DNA of 16,403 bases from Acidimicrobium sp. UBA3029 (GCA_002367695.1 DFDK01000072.1:1-16403); one strand, 5' to 3'. Positions 1 through 6,850 are shown, numbered from the stretch's first letter. Numbers and translations: made by a program. The notes: generated by a model not told the origin, from the letters alone.

Positions 1-1109
1 TCACTGGTGCCATCCCAAATGCGATCAACTCGTGTATCGCGCCACATGCGCTCGAGTGGCAATTCGTCCATTAAGCCCATGCCGCCAAATATTTGGATGG
101 CTTCGTCGGTCACAAATTGGCACATCTCGCTCGCAAACACTTTTGCCATTGCGATCTCCGAATCATCAAACTTGCCATGTGCGTCATTCCATGCCGCACG
201 CAATGTGAGTAATTCAGCCGCGTCGAGTTGTGTCTTCATATCGGCCAACTTAAATGACACGCCTTGAAACTTGCCAATCTGTTGGCCAAATTGCTCGCGC
301 GTGGCTGCCCACTCGGTTGAGAGCCTCAGCGCACGACGAGCACGACCTACACAAACTGCGGCAACCTGCAGTCGTGTTGCACCAAGCCATGTGTTGGCAA
401 CATCAAAACCACCGTGCACTTCGCCAAGCACTTTACTATTGGGTACGCGGCAATTATCGAAGTTGATAATCAGGTTGTGGTAACCAGAGTTGGAGACGCA
501 TTTATATCCAGCAACACGCTCGCAACCAGGTGTGTCGAAGTCAACAAGAAAGCCAGTGATCTTCTTCTTCGGACCTTTCGGGGTTTGCTCTTCTGCGGTT
601 GCAGCAAACAAGATGACGTAATCGGCCATGTCGGCGTGCGAAATAAAATGCTTTGTGCCATTGATTACCCAGTCGTCGCCGTCGCGAACTGCCGAACACT
701 TCATGCCACGCATGTCAGACCCGGCATCTGGTTCGCTCATTGCCAAGCAGTCGACACGGTCACCCGCAATGGTGGGGATGAGGTATTCCTGAATCTGACT
801 TTCCGTGCACGCGCGCAAAATATTGGATGGGCGAGCAACGATGTAATGCAACGCGTATGACGTTGCCCCAAACTCGCGGTCGACCAAGGTGGTGTCAAAC
901 GAGTCGAGTCCGCCACCGCCGTATTCGGTAGGCATATTGCACGCATAAATGCCTGCATCAATTGACTTCTTTTTTATCTCTTCTTCGAGTTCTTTTGGCA
1001 CTTGGCCAAGCTTCTCCACCTTTTCTTCGTGAGGAATGAGTTCGCGCTCAACAAATGATCGCGTGGTGGCAACAATTGCTTCTTGTTCTTCGGTGAGTGC
1101 AAATTGCAT
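1..1109 (-). CDS. acyl-CoA dehydrogenase, C-terminus cut by window edge
   Basis: FAD-dependent acyl-CoA dehydrogenase, alpha,beta-desaturation of an acyl-CoA. 369 codons are visible and the frame runs off the left edge, with perhaps 15-20 residues missing. Seen: start ATG at 1109 with AAAGGA a few bases upstream; the family motif SEPDAGSDM (125-133); GTKHFIS (151-157); REQFGQQIGKFQ (271-282); IFGGMGLM (340-347); and the end-of-protein motif RIWDGTS (363-369). In the MCAD/SCAD type this last motif is IYEGTS and its Glu is the catalytic base; here it is Asp366. The alternative base position of the isovaleryl/long-chain type (about 242-247, LGATRL) has no acid either. It is the last visible gene of the carnitine operon, 17 bp after the thioesterase. 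By context it might oxidise gamma-butyrobetainyl-CoA to crotonobetainyl-CoA; this is inference, and an ordinary fatty or branched acyl-CoA is also possible. Confidence 0.9.
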   Translation of the reverse strand, partial: MQFALTEEQEAIVATTRSFVERELIPHEEKVEKLGQVPKELEEEIKKKSIDAGIYACNMPTEYGGGGLDSFDTTLVDREFGATSYALHYIVARPSNILRACTESQIQEYLIPTIAGDRVDCLAMSEPDAGSDMRGMKCSAVRDGDDWVINGTKHFISHADMADYVILFAATAEEQTPKGPKKKITGFLVDFDTPGCERVAGYKCVSNSGYHNLIINFDNCRVPNSKVLGEVHGGFDVANTWLGATRLQVAAVCVGRARRALRLSTEWAATREQFGQQIGKFQGVSFKLADMKTQLDAAELLTLRAAWNDAHGKFDDSEIAMAKVFASEMCQFVTDEAIQIFGGMGLMDELPLERMWRDTRVDRIWDGTS

Positions 1110-1126
1110 GGGGTTCCTTTGTTCGT

Positions 1127-1666
1127 CTATTTCTTTTTGATCTTCATTACACGGCCCACATCATCGGGCACGGGGAGTGTTGAGTGGCTCTTGCTGATCG
1201 CATCCAGTGCCGCAGCAACATGGGAGAGTATCGGTGCAGACTTGCCCGCATTCATGTCCACATGCACCAACATCTGCTCGGTGGTAGAAAGCCTCTTGCC
1301 GTTGTCGCCATTGAACATTGTGTGATGAATGTGTAAACGTTTTACATCTACTGCGAGCACTCGCGTTTCGATGCGCAGTGGCTCGTTTAGAAATGCTTCG
1401 GATTCGTAGACAATGTGTGTCTCGACGGTATAAAACGAGTTACCTGCACTGCGATATGCGTCGTTGTCGCCGATGTAGGTAAACAGTGCGTCAGAACCCC
1501 AACCAAAAGCCGACAAATATGCGGCCTCTGTCATGTGACCGTTGTAATCAACCCACTCTTGCTCGACAAGACACGAATAGATGTTGAGGGGCGCGGGCAC
1601 CACATCGCCTGACTGCCACGGGGCAAGCGGCGAGACGCTGCTACTTTGCGGGGCGTTCGCCGACAT
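1127..1666 (-). CDS. stand-alone hotdog-fold acyl-CoA thioesterase
   Basis: Predicted 179-residue thioesterase of the 4-hydroxybenzoyl-CoA thioesterase-like hotdog superfamily. It carries EWVDYNGHMTEAAY near the N-terminus, where the Asp/Asn/His-containing DYNGH motif marks the active-site helix, then FYTVETH and LVHVDM, which match FYTVEGH and FMHVDT in the thioesterase half of the preceding fused gene. The two are clear paralogues. The start ATG at 1666 lies inside the 3' end of the dehydrogenase gene (26 nt shared, different frame). No Shine-Dalgarno is visible, so translation is probably coupled to the upstream gene. The frame is open to 1813 with other ATGs (1702, 1708), but those would add a tail lying in the upstream coding region with no domain match. 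Likely role: hydrolysis of betainyl-CoA or a related quaternary-amine acyl-CoA; the exact substrate is unknown. Confidence 0.85.
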   Translation of the reverse strand: MSANAPQSSSVSPLAPWQSGDVVPAPLNIYSCLVEQEWVDYNGHMTEAAYLSAFGWGSDALFTYIGDNDAYRSAGNSFYTVETHIVYESEAFLNEPLRIETRVLAVDVKRLHIHHTMFNGDNGKRLSTTEQMLVHVDMNAGKSAPILSHVAAALDAISKSHSTLPVPDDVGRVMKIKKK

Positions 1667-3125
1667 GTCGACCGATACCGATTGGGGCAGGAAGTTTTGC
1701 ATGGGCATCAGCAATTGGCTTGAGCAACGCAAACATGTCGCTACCCATTGGCGATGTTTTTTCTGTTGACGTGTCGACATGCATAAACAGGTGCTCGGCA
1801 GTAAATGCCACAACGCCGTCTTCGCGCACGACTTCGGACCACAAATGAATTCGCTTTTCGTCGTATGAAGAAACGCGGGTGAGCACCTTTATTTTGTCTC
1901 CAGAGCGAGTTTGATCGAGAAATCTTGAGTGTCCTTCAACGGTGTAAAACGTGCGACCGGTCGCGAGGTATTCGGGTGTAAAACCTATTGCCCGAAAGAA
2001 TGTGTCACTTGCTTCGCTCACGAGCTGCGAATAACGCGAGTCGTTGGTATGACCGTTGTAGTCCGTCCACTCTGCAGGAATAAACATCTCGTGCGATACC
2101 GATGGTGCGAGTGGGTCGAGAACGGGTACTGGGCCACGGCCAAATAACATCTTTTCATAATCGGCCAACACTTGGCCTGCTCCATAATTTTGGTTACGCA
2201 ATCCCTGAAATACAGAAACCAAACAATCGTCGCGCAAGGCTTCAAGTTCGCGAATAGTTGCAGTTCCTGCTTGGTCATCAGATTGAGAAACAATCTTCTC
2301 GAGCAGCACATCGTCAAGTTCGGGTACGTCCATCAACTTTGTCCACGGCCACTTGAGAGATGGTCCAAACTGCGCCATGAAGTGCCGCATTCCGGCTTCG
2401 CCGCCAGCAATGCGGTACACGAGGAACGTACCCATGAACGACCATCGCAAGCCTGGGCCAAAGCGCATTGCGTCATCGATTTCTTCTGCTGTGGCAATGC
2501 CGTCATTGACCATCCACAACGCTTCGCGCCACAGTGCTTCCATGAGTCGGTCGGCAACAAAACCATCGATCTCTTTGCTCAGCATCAGTGGTCGCATGCC
2601 AATTTGTGTGTAGACCTCGCGCGCACGTTCTTTTGTGGCTTGCGATGTGAGATCGCCACCACAGATCTCGACGAGCGGCATGAGATACACGGGGTTGAAC
2701 GGGTGGCCAACGACAAAGCGCTCTGGGTTAACCATGTCTTTTTGTATTTGTGTAGGCAATAGTCCAGATGTAGACGAACCAAATACGGTGGTTGGGGAAG
2801 CGGCTTTGCTTGCACGAGCGAGCAATTCTTGTTTCAACTCGAGGCGTTCTGGTGCGCTTTCTTGCACGAAGTCAACATCGGTCACCGCTTCTTCTGGAGT
2901 AGAGACAAATGTGATGGTGCCTTCTTGGGGCAGTGGTGCAAGTGTGAGTTTGCGATATGCACGACGAGCGTTTCCCATGATTTCGCCCATCTTGCGAGTG
3001 GCTTGTGGGTCAATGTCGTACAACTTGACATCGACACCATTGAGCGCAAATCGTGCAGCCCATGCACCGCCAATTACACCGCCACCGAGCAGGCCAACAG
3101 TTTTCAATCCGGGTAGACCGCTCAT
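1641..3125 (-). CDS. lcdH: L-carnitine dehydrogenase fused to thioesterase
   Basis: A 494-residue fusion. Residues 1-330 are a 3-hydroxyacyl-CoA-dehydrogenase-type NAD enzyme: Rossmann loop GGGVIGG (14-20), FGSSTSGL (115-122), catalytic-His motif GHPFNP (His141), and the segments GPGLRWSFMGTF (223-234) and RIAGGEAGMRHFM (238-250), which I associate specifically with L-carnitine dehydrogenase. Residues about 345-494 are a hotdog thioesterase with EWTDYNGHTNDSRY (352-365), FYTVEGH and FMHVDT. Dehydrogenases without this domain are about 320 residues. Expected reactions: L-carnitine + NAD -> 3-dehydrocarnitine, and betainyl-CoA -> glycine betaine + CoA, the steps before and after the cleavage enzyme encoded just upstream. 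Only 9 bp separate it from that gene, with GGAA in the gap as ribosome-binding site. Such fusions are known in carnitine catabolism; assignment by motifs and context. Confidence 0.93.
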   Translation of the reverse strand: MSGLPGLKTVGLLGGGVIGGAWAARFALNGVDVKLYDIDPQATRKMGEIMGNARRAYRKLTLAPLPQEGTITFVSTPEEAVTDVDFVQESAPERLELKQELLARASKAASPTTVFGSSTSGLLPTQIQKDMVNPERFVVGHPFNPVYLMPLVEICGGDLTSQATKERAREVYTQIGMRPLMLSKEIDGFVADRLMEALWREALWMVNDGIATAEEIDDAMRFGPGLRWSFMGTFLVYRIAGGEAGMRHFMAQFGPSLKWPWTKLMDVPELDDVLLEKIVSQSDDQAGTATIRELEALRDDCLVSVFQGLRNQNYGAGQVLADYEKMLFGRGPVPVLDPLAPSVSHEMFIPAEWTDYNGHTNDSRYSQLVSEASDTFFRAIGFTPEYLATGRTFYTVEGHSRFLDQTRSGDKIKVLTRVSSYDEKRIHLWSEVVREDGVVAFTAEHLFMHVDTSTEKTSPMGSDMFALLKPIADAHAKLPAPIGIGRHVGERPAK

Positions 3126-3134
3126 GGCTATTCC

Positions 3135-4028
3135 TTACGCGTGCTTTGTGAGCTGTAGTTTTTCACGCACTTCGGCAGGTCCCATGACAGATACGTTCAT
3201 GTTTTCCAAAATGTTGACCGCACGCTCGACGAGTTTGCCATTGGTGGCGAGTTCGCCGCGATTGAGATACAAGTTGTCTTCAAGGCCAACGCGCACATTG
3301 CCACCTGCAAGCACTGCTTGGGCAACAAATGGAAGTTGCATCCGCCCAATTGAGAATGCAGAGAACACGGCATTTGGTGGAATTTGATTGACCAGCGCCA
3401 TAAATGTGTTTGTGTCATCTGGTGCACCGTATGCGATGCCCATGCACAACTGAATCATCACGGGGTCATCAAGCAGTCCGTCTTTAATTAAATCTTTGAC
3501 CATCACCAAGTGGCCTGTGTCAAAGACTTCGAGTTCTGGTCGCACACCAAGGTCTTGCACAATCTTTGCCATTTTGCGCAACACGCTTGGCGTGTTTGTC
3601 ATCACATAGTCACCGCCGCTCGAGAAGTTCATCGTGCCGCAGTCGAGTGTGCAAATTTCTGGAAGTAGGCGAGTGACGTGATCGAGACGCTCTGTTGAAC
3701 CAACCATGTCGGTACCAGCGGCAAGCGGCAACACGTCTTCGTCTCCGCCAAGCACTAAGTCTCCGCCCATACCGGCAGTGAGGTTAATTACGACGTCGGT
3801 GTCTGAAGAACGAATGCGGTCTACAACTTCTGCATAGAGTTCGGTATCGCGTGAACCGAGCCCAGTTTGTGGGTTACGCACGTGAATGTGCACCACTGCA
3901 GCGCCGGCTTTGGCTGCTTCGATGCACGAGTTCGCAATCTGTTCTGGGGTAACTGGAACCTTGTCGCTTTTATGCGCTGTTTCTCCAGAGCCTGTAACGG
4001 CGCAGGTGATAAATGATCCCCAATTCAT
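3135..4028 (-). CDS. cdhC: beta-keto acid cleavage enzyme (BKACE, DUF849), 3-dehydrocarnitine type
   Basis: A 297-residue TIM-barrel enzyme of the BKACE/Kce family, which condenses a beta-keto acid with acetyl-CoA and cleaves it to acetoacetate and a new acyl-CoA. Here the predicted products of 3-dehydrocarnitine are betainyl-CoA and acetoacetate. Seen: TCAVTGSGE at the N-terminus with the conserved acid Glu16, the metal-binding HIHVR (His47, His49), INLTAGMGG, TLDCGTMNF, ELEVFDTGH and VGLEDNLY near the C-terminus (Glu about 250, third metal ligand in the family). The start ATG at 4028 has GAAGGGAAA just upstream; the reading frame is open for 12 more codons but that start would lie in the divergent control region. 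It is the first gene of the carnitine operon. The substrate call rests on the adjacent carnitine dehydrogenase and divergent acetoacetate-activating enzyme. The symbol follows Pseudomonas usage. Confidence 0.92.
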   Translation of the reverse strand: MNWGSFITCAVTGSGETAHKSDKVPVTPEQIANSCIEAAKAGAAVVHIHVRNPQTGLGSRDTELYAEVVDRIRSSDTDVVINLTAGMGGDLVLGGDEDVLPLAAGTDMVGSTERLDHVTRLLPEICTLDCGTMNFSSGGDYVMTNTPSVLRKMAKIVQDLGVRPELEVFDTGHLVMVKDLIKDGLLDDPVMIQLCMGIAYGAPDDTNTFMALVNQIPPNAVFSAFSIGRMQLPFVAQAVLAGGNVRVGLEDNLYLNRGELATNGKLVERAVNILENMNVSVMGPAEVREKLQLTKHA

Positions 4029-4053
4029 AACGTTTCCCTTCGATTTAAAATGG

Positions 4054-4064
4054 TTGTCAGACAA
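4054..4064. promoter_or_regulatory. candidate operator TTGTCAGACAA
   Basis: A perfect 5-1-5 palindrome in the middle of the divergent intergenic region. It fits the TNGTNNNACNA pattern described for operators of FadR-subfamily GntR regulators. No regulator gene is in the window, so this is a pattern match plus position only. Confidence 0.4.
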
Positions 4065-4077
4065 AAACTGCCCGTAA

Positions 4078-4108
4078 TTGCCAATGTCCGTAACGGCTTT
4101 ATTAGGTT
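4078..4108 (+). promoter_or_regulatory. possible leaderless promoter for acetoacetyl-CoA synthetase
   Basis: TTGCCA at 4078-4083 could be a -35. TAGGTT (4103-4108) and the overlapping TATTAG (4100-4105) both resemble the TANNNT -10 of actinobacteria. TAGGTT ends 7 nt before the ATG at 4116 and that ATG has no Shine-Dalgarno, which suits a leaderless transcript. Weak sequence match. Confidence 0.3.
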
Positions 4109-4115
4109 AGTGCCG

Positions 4116-6101
4116 ATGCCCGAATTAGCCAAAGCCCTGTGGACGCCAACTGACGAGCGCATTGCCAAGTCTCGGATGAGTCGTTTTGCAAAGAAGGTCA
4201 ATAAATCGGTTGGTTTGCATGCATGGTCAGTTGCTCAACCCAGCGAGTTCTGGTCTGAGGTATGGGATGAGTGCGCAATGGTGGGAACGAAAGGTGATCG
4301 AACGTTTATACCAAATGCAGCAGGAACCCCAATCTCTGCGGCCAAGTTTTTTCCTGATGCGCAATTGAGTGTTGTCGAAAACTTCTTGCAAAAAAGTGGT
4401 ACTGCGCATGGTACGACCGAGGCACTGGTGGCCATTGATGAAAATGGTGTCAGGCGAAGCCGTACTTGGGATGAATTGTCATTGCGTGTGGCTGCTATTG
4501 CCGGGTCTCTTGAACAACTCGGTGTTGTCGCGGGCGACAGAGTCGTTGCATGGTTGCCAAACTCACTTGAGGCAGTTGAGGTGATGCTTGGCGCTGCATC
4601 GATTGGCGCCGTGTTTTCGTCAGCTTCCCCAGACTTTGGGGCAAATGGTGTGACCGATCGTTTTGGCCAAATTGAACCGAAGATTTTGGTTGCGGTCGAT
4701 GGTTATCGCTACAACGGAAAAGACTTCGATTGCATGGAGAGGCTGACCCATATTCGTGCAGGCTTGCCAACACTTGTCGCCATAGTTCTTGTCAGCAACG
4801 TGAGCGTGGGCGAGCACAGTCGCGATGGACTGCTCGCATACGAAACGTTTGTATCGAGCGGTCTGTCGTCGCCGGTTGCGCCGCAGCGGTTTGGGTTCGA
4901 CCACCCGTGGTATGTGTTGTATTCGAGCGGCACAACTGGTGTGCCAAAGTGCATCGTGCATCGCACAGGAGGCGTACTCATTCAGCACCTGAAAGAACAT
5001 CAGTTGCATTGCGACCTCGGTGATGACGACCGCGTCATGTATTTCACAACAACGGGTTGGATGATGTGGAATTGGTTGGTGTCAGTGCTTGCGAGCGGCG
5101 CAACCGCTGTGCTTTTTGATGGTGCACCAACGGCACCGAATACTTCTCGGCTATTTGACATTGTCGACAGCGAAAGGATCACGTTGCTTGGGGTGTCGGC
5201 AAAATACATCGACTCAGTGCGCAAGGCAGGTGTCGAGCCGCGTACTTCGCACAGCCTGCAATCGCTGCACACTATTTGCTCAACTGGATCGCCGCTTTCG
5301 CCAGAGGGTTTTGATTGGGTGTATGCGTCAGTCAAACAAGACGTCCATTTGTCGAGTATCTCGGGTGGTACCGATTTGTGTGCGTGCTTTGTGGGAGGAG
5401 ACCCGACGCGACCCATATATAGAGGTGAGATACAGGGCCCAATGCTTGGCATGGCAAGCGATGCAGTTGATGACAAATCAAACTCACTGATCAATCAACC
5501 AGGTGTCGCTGGAGAGTTGGTGTGTCGTCAAGCATTTCCATCGACACCAATTGGTTTTTGGAATGACGGCAGGGCAGGCGCACCAGATCCGATGCAACCT
5601 GGCCCAAAATACTTAAGCGCATATTTCGAGCGCATTCCTGGCATCTGGGCACAGGGGGACTTTGCGTCGTGGACCGAGCATCACGGAATAGTGATTCATG
5701 GTCGCAGCGACACCACGCTCAATCCGGGCGGCGTGCGCATCGGAACAGCAGAGATTACTCGCGTAGTCGAGCAACACTTAGAGGTGCTCGAGAGTCTTGT
5801 GTTTGGTCAAGAGATCGACAACGATGTACGCATTGTGTTACTCGTACGGTTGGCCGAAGGTGTGACTTTGAGCGATCAACTTATTGGCGACATCAAATCA
5901 CGTATCCGCGTGGCTTGCACTCCAAGACATGTACCTGGCCTCGTATTGCAAGTAGGAGATCTGCCGCGCACACGCAGTAACAAACTTGTGGAACTGGCGG
6001 TGGCCGATGCGGTCAATGGGCGGCCCGTGCGCAATAGTGAAGCCATTGCCAACCCTGAGTGCATTTGGCAAATTGTCGAATTGCTCAATTCGCCAAGATA
6101 G
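4116..6101 (+). CDS. acetoacetyl-CoA synthetase
   Basis: Adenylate-forming ligase converting acetoacetate, ATP and CoA to acetoacetyl-CoA, AMP and PPi in the cytosol. 661 residues from the chosen start, normal for this family (about 650-670). Seen: N-terminal ACAS_N-like segment with SEFWSEVWDE, the P-loop YSSGTTGVPK (about 269-278), TTTGWMMWNW, the long insertion around PIGFWNDG, the hinge GRSDTTLNPGGVRIG, and the C-terminal LPRTRSNKLVEL with the catalytic Lys623 (the usual Gly before Lys is Asn). WMMWNW and the C-terminal VNGRPVRNSEAIANPE are typical of acetoacetyl-CoA rather than acetyl-CoA synthetases. An in-frame ATG at 4050 would add 22 residues, but lies across the candidate operator and has no ribosome-binding site. 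Divergent from the carnitine operon, it would recover the acetoacetate released by the cleavage enzyme. Confidence 0.92.
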   Translation: MPELAKALWTPTDERIAKSRMSRFAKKVNKSVGLHAWSVAQPSEFWSEVWDECAMVGTKGDRTFIPNAAGTPISAAKFFPDAQLSVVENFLQKSGTAHGTTEALVAIDENGVRRSRTWDELSLRVAAIAGSLEQLGVVAGDRVVAWLPNSLEAVEVMLGAASIGAVFSSASPDFGANGVTDRFGQIEPKILVAVDGYRYNGKDFDCMERLTHIRAGLPTLVAIVLVSNVSVGEHSRDGLLAYETFVSSGLSSPVAPQRFGFDHPWYVLYSSGTTGVPKCIVHRTGGVLIQHLKEHQLHCDLGDDDRVMYFTTTGWMMWNWLVSVLASGATAVLFDGAPTAPNTSRLFDIVDSERITLLGVSAKYIDSVRKAGVEPRTSHSLQSLHTICSTGSPLSPEGFDWVYASVKQDVHLSSISGGTDLCACFVGGDPTRPIYRGEIQGPMLGMASDAVDDKSNSLINQPGVAGELVCRQAFPSTPIGFWNDGRAGAPDPMQPGPKYLSAYFERIPGIWAQGDFASWTEHHGIVIHGRSDTTLNPGGVRIGTAEITRVVEQHLEVLESLVFGQEIDNDVRIVLLVRLAEGVTLSDQLIGDIKSRIRVACTPRHVPGLVLQVGDLPRTRSNKLVELAVADAVNGRPVRNSEAIANPECIWQIVELLNSPR

Positions 6102-6119
6102 GATTGCCAAGACTTCCTT

Positions 6120-6192
6120 TCCGAGGTAGCTCAGCTGGCAGAGCAACGGACTGTTAATCCGTGGGTCGTGGGTTCGATCCCCACCCTCGGAG
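6120..6192 (+). tRNA. tRNA-Asn (GTT)
   Basis: Complete cloverleaf: acceptor TCCGAGG (6120-6126) pairs with CCTCGGA (6185-6191), discriminator G6192; D-stem GCTC/GAGC; anticodon stem ACGGA/TCCGT around loop CTGTTAA with anticodon GTT at 6153-6155; T-arm GTGGG/CCCAC with TTCGATC loop. CCA is not encoded. It begins 18 bp after the acetoacetyl-CoA synthetase stop on the same strand. Confidence 0.97.
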
Positions 6193-6205
6193 CGCAAGAT
6201 TAAAC

Positions 6206-6278
6206 GGGCCAGTAGCTCAGTGGTCAGAGCAGGGGACTCATAATCCCTTGGTCGTAGGTTCGATCCCTACCTGGCCCA
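6206..6278 (+). tRNA. tRNA with CAT anticodon, probably tRNA-Ile2 (lysidine-modified)
   Basis: Complete cloverleaf: acceptor GGGCCAG (6206-6212) with CTGGCCC (6271-6277), discriminator A6278; D-stem GCTC/GAGC; anticodon loop CTCATAA; T-arm GTAGG/CCTAC. Sequence alone gives CAT, shared by initiator Met, elongator Met and Ile2. It has the features used by TilS lysidine synthetase in E. coli tRNA-Ile2 (C4-G69 and C5-G68 pairs, G27-U43 wobble), and the stretch around the anticodon arm is close to tRNA-Ile2. The first acceptor pair G-C rules out the bacterial initiator. Elongator Met remains possible. CCA is not encoded. Confidence 0.9.
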
Positions 6279-6313
6279 CAGGCAATTTTCGACTGGCAAT
6301 GTTAAAAAAAATG

Positions 6314-6322
6314 GAAGGGGAG
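6314..6322 (+). promoter_or_regulatory. ribosome-binding site deciding the GTG start at 6329
   Basis: The purine run GAAGGGGAG lies 6 nt before GTG 6329. It overlaps the in-frame ATG at 6311, which has only an A-tract before it, so GTG is the better start. Confidence 0.65.
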
Positions 6323-6328
6323 ATCCAC

Positions 6329-6850
6329 GTGCCAAGCAACAATCAGCTATCCGAGTTTGACGACATCTTCGCCGCCAATCAGACTTTTGCTGCTTCGTTT
6401 GAGCACTCGCATCTCACGGGCATTGCAACTCGTGGCCTAGCCATTGTGACATGCATGGATTCGCGGATTAACCCACTTGCAGTGACGGGTATGCAGGCTG
6501 GAGACGCAAAGATCTTGCGTAACGCTGGCGCGCGCGTTACCGACGACGTATTGCGCACACTTGTGCTTGCTACATACCTACTGGGTGTCAAACGAGTGTT
6601 GGTGATGCCACATACCGATTGTCGTATGGCCAATAATAATGAGGCCGAAATTCATGCAATGATTGACGAGCAACATGGTGTCGACACCCGAAGCATCGAG
6701 TTTCGTACTGTTGACGACCAACAGTCAGCATTGATTAGCGACGTCACCCGAATCCGTACATTTCCGCTCCTGCCAAAAGATCTCGTCGTGGTTGGCGCGG
6801 TTTACGACGTCGCTACAGGTTTGCTCAATACGGTCGACTGCGACGCCTGA
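6329..6850 (+). CDS. beta-class carbonic anhydrase
   Basis: A 173-residue zinc enzyme for CO2/bicarbonate interconversion, cytosolic (no signal peptide). All active-site residues of the beta class are present: CMDSR with Cys42, Asp44 and Arg46 (Asp/Arg dyad), then PHTDC with His95 and Cys98 as the other zinc ligands. GDAKILRNAGARV (58-70) and the GVKRVLVM strand are family motifs. It is short, like the small bacterial beta enzymes (about 165-200 residues). The start is GTG, chosen for its strong Shine-Dalgarno; the frame is open upstream into the tRNA genes, which cannot be coding. It lies 50 bp after the CAT tRNA and may be read from the same transcript. Paralogues with non-carbonic-anhydrase roles exist, but the conserved ligands argue for activity. 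Confidence 0.9.
   Translation: MPSNNQLSEFDDIFAANQTFAASFEHSHLTGIATRGLAIVTCMDSRINPLAVTGMQAGDAKILRNAGARVTDDVLRTLVLATYLLGVKRVLVMPHTDCRMANNNEAEIHAMIDEQHGVDTRSIEFRTVDDQQSALISDVTRIRTFPLLPKDLVVVGAVYDVATGLLNTVDCDA

Larger units (their letters stand above)
4029..4115. promoter_or_regulatory. divergent control region of the carnitine operon and acetoacetyl-CoA synthetase
   Basis: The only non-coding stretch between the two divergent transcription units, 87 bp. It contains the Shine-Dalgarno of the cleavage-enzyme gene, an 11-bp perfect palindrome at 4054-4064, a 9-bp palindrome CCGTAACGG at 4088-4096 and a possible plus-strand promoter at 4078-4108. Both promoters must lie here or in the flanking coding sequence. 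I could not assign a convincing minus-strand -35/-10 pair. Confidence 0.6.

Noticed and set aside
414..860. 148-codon plus-strand open frame
   Set aside because: It is antisense to the acyl-CoA dehydrogenase, whose motifs are continuous through the region; no recognisable domain or ribosome-binding site.
2172..3387. Long plus-strand open frames (196 and 250 codons)
   Set aside because: Both are shadows opposite the carnitine dehydrogenase and BKACE genes; the real proteins have intact family motifs on the other strand.
4029..4064. Longer N-terminus for BKACE starting at 4064
   Set aside because: The family starts close to the WGSFITCAVTG strand, ATG 4028 has GAAGGGAAA upstream, and the extension would cover the divergent control region.
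5000..5494. 164-codon minus-strand open frame
   Set aside because: Antisense to the acetoacetyl-CoA synthetase core; composition looks like a shadow frame.
6161..6328. N-terminal extension of the carbonic anhydrase frame back to 6161
   Set aside because: It would begin inside tRNA-Asn and run through the second tRNA; GTG 6329 has a strong ribosome-binding site and fits family length.
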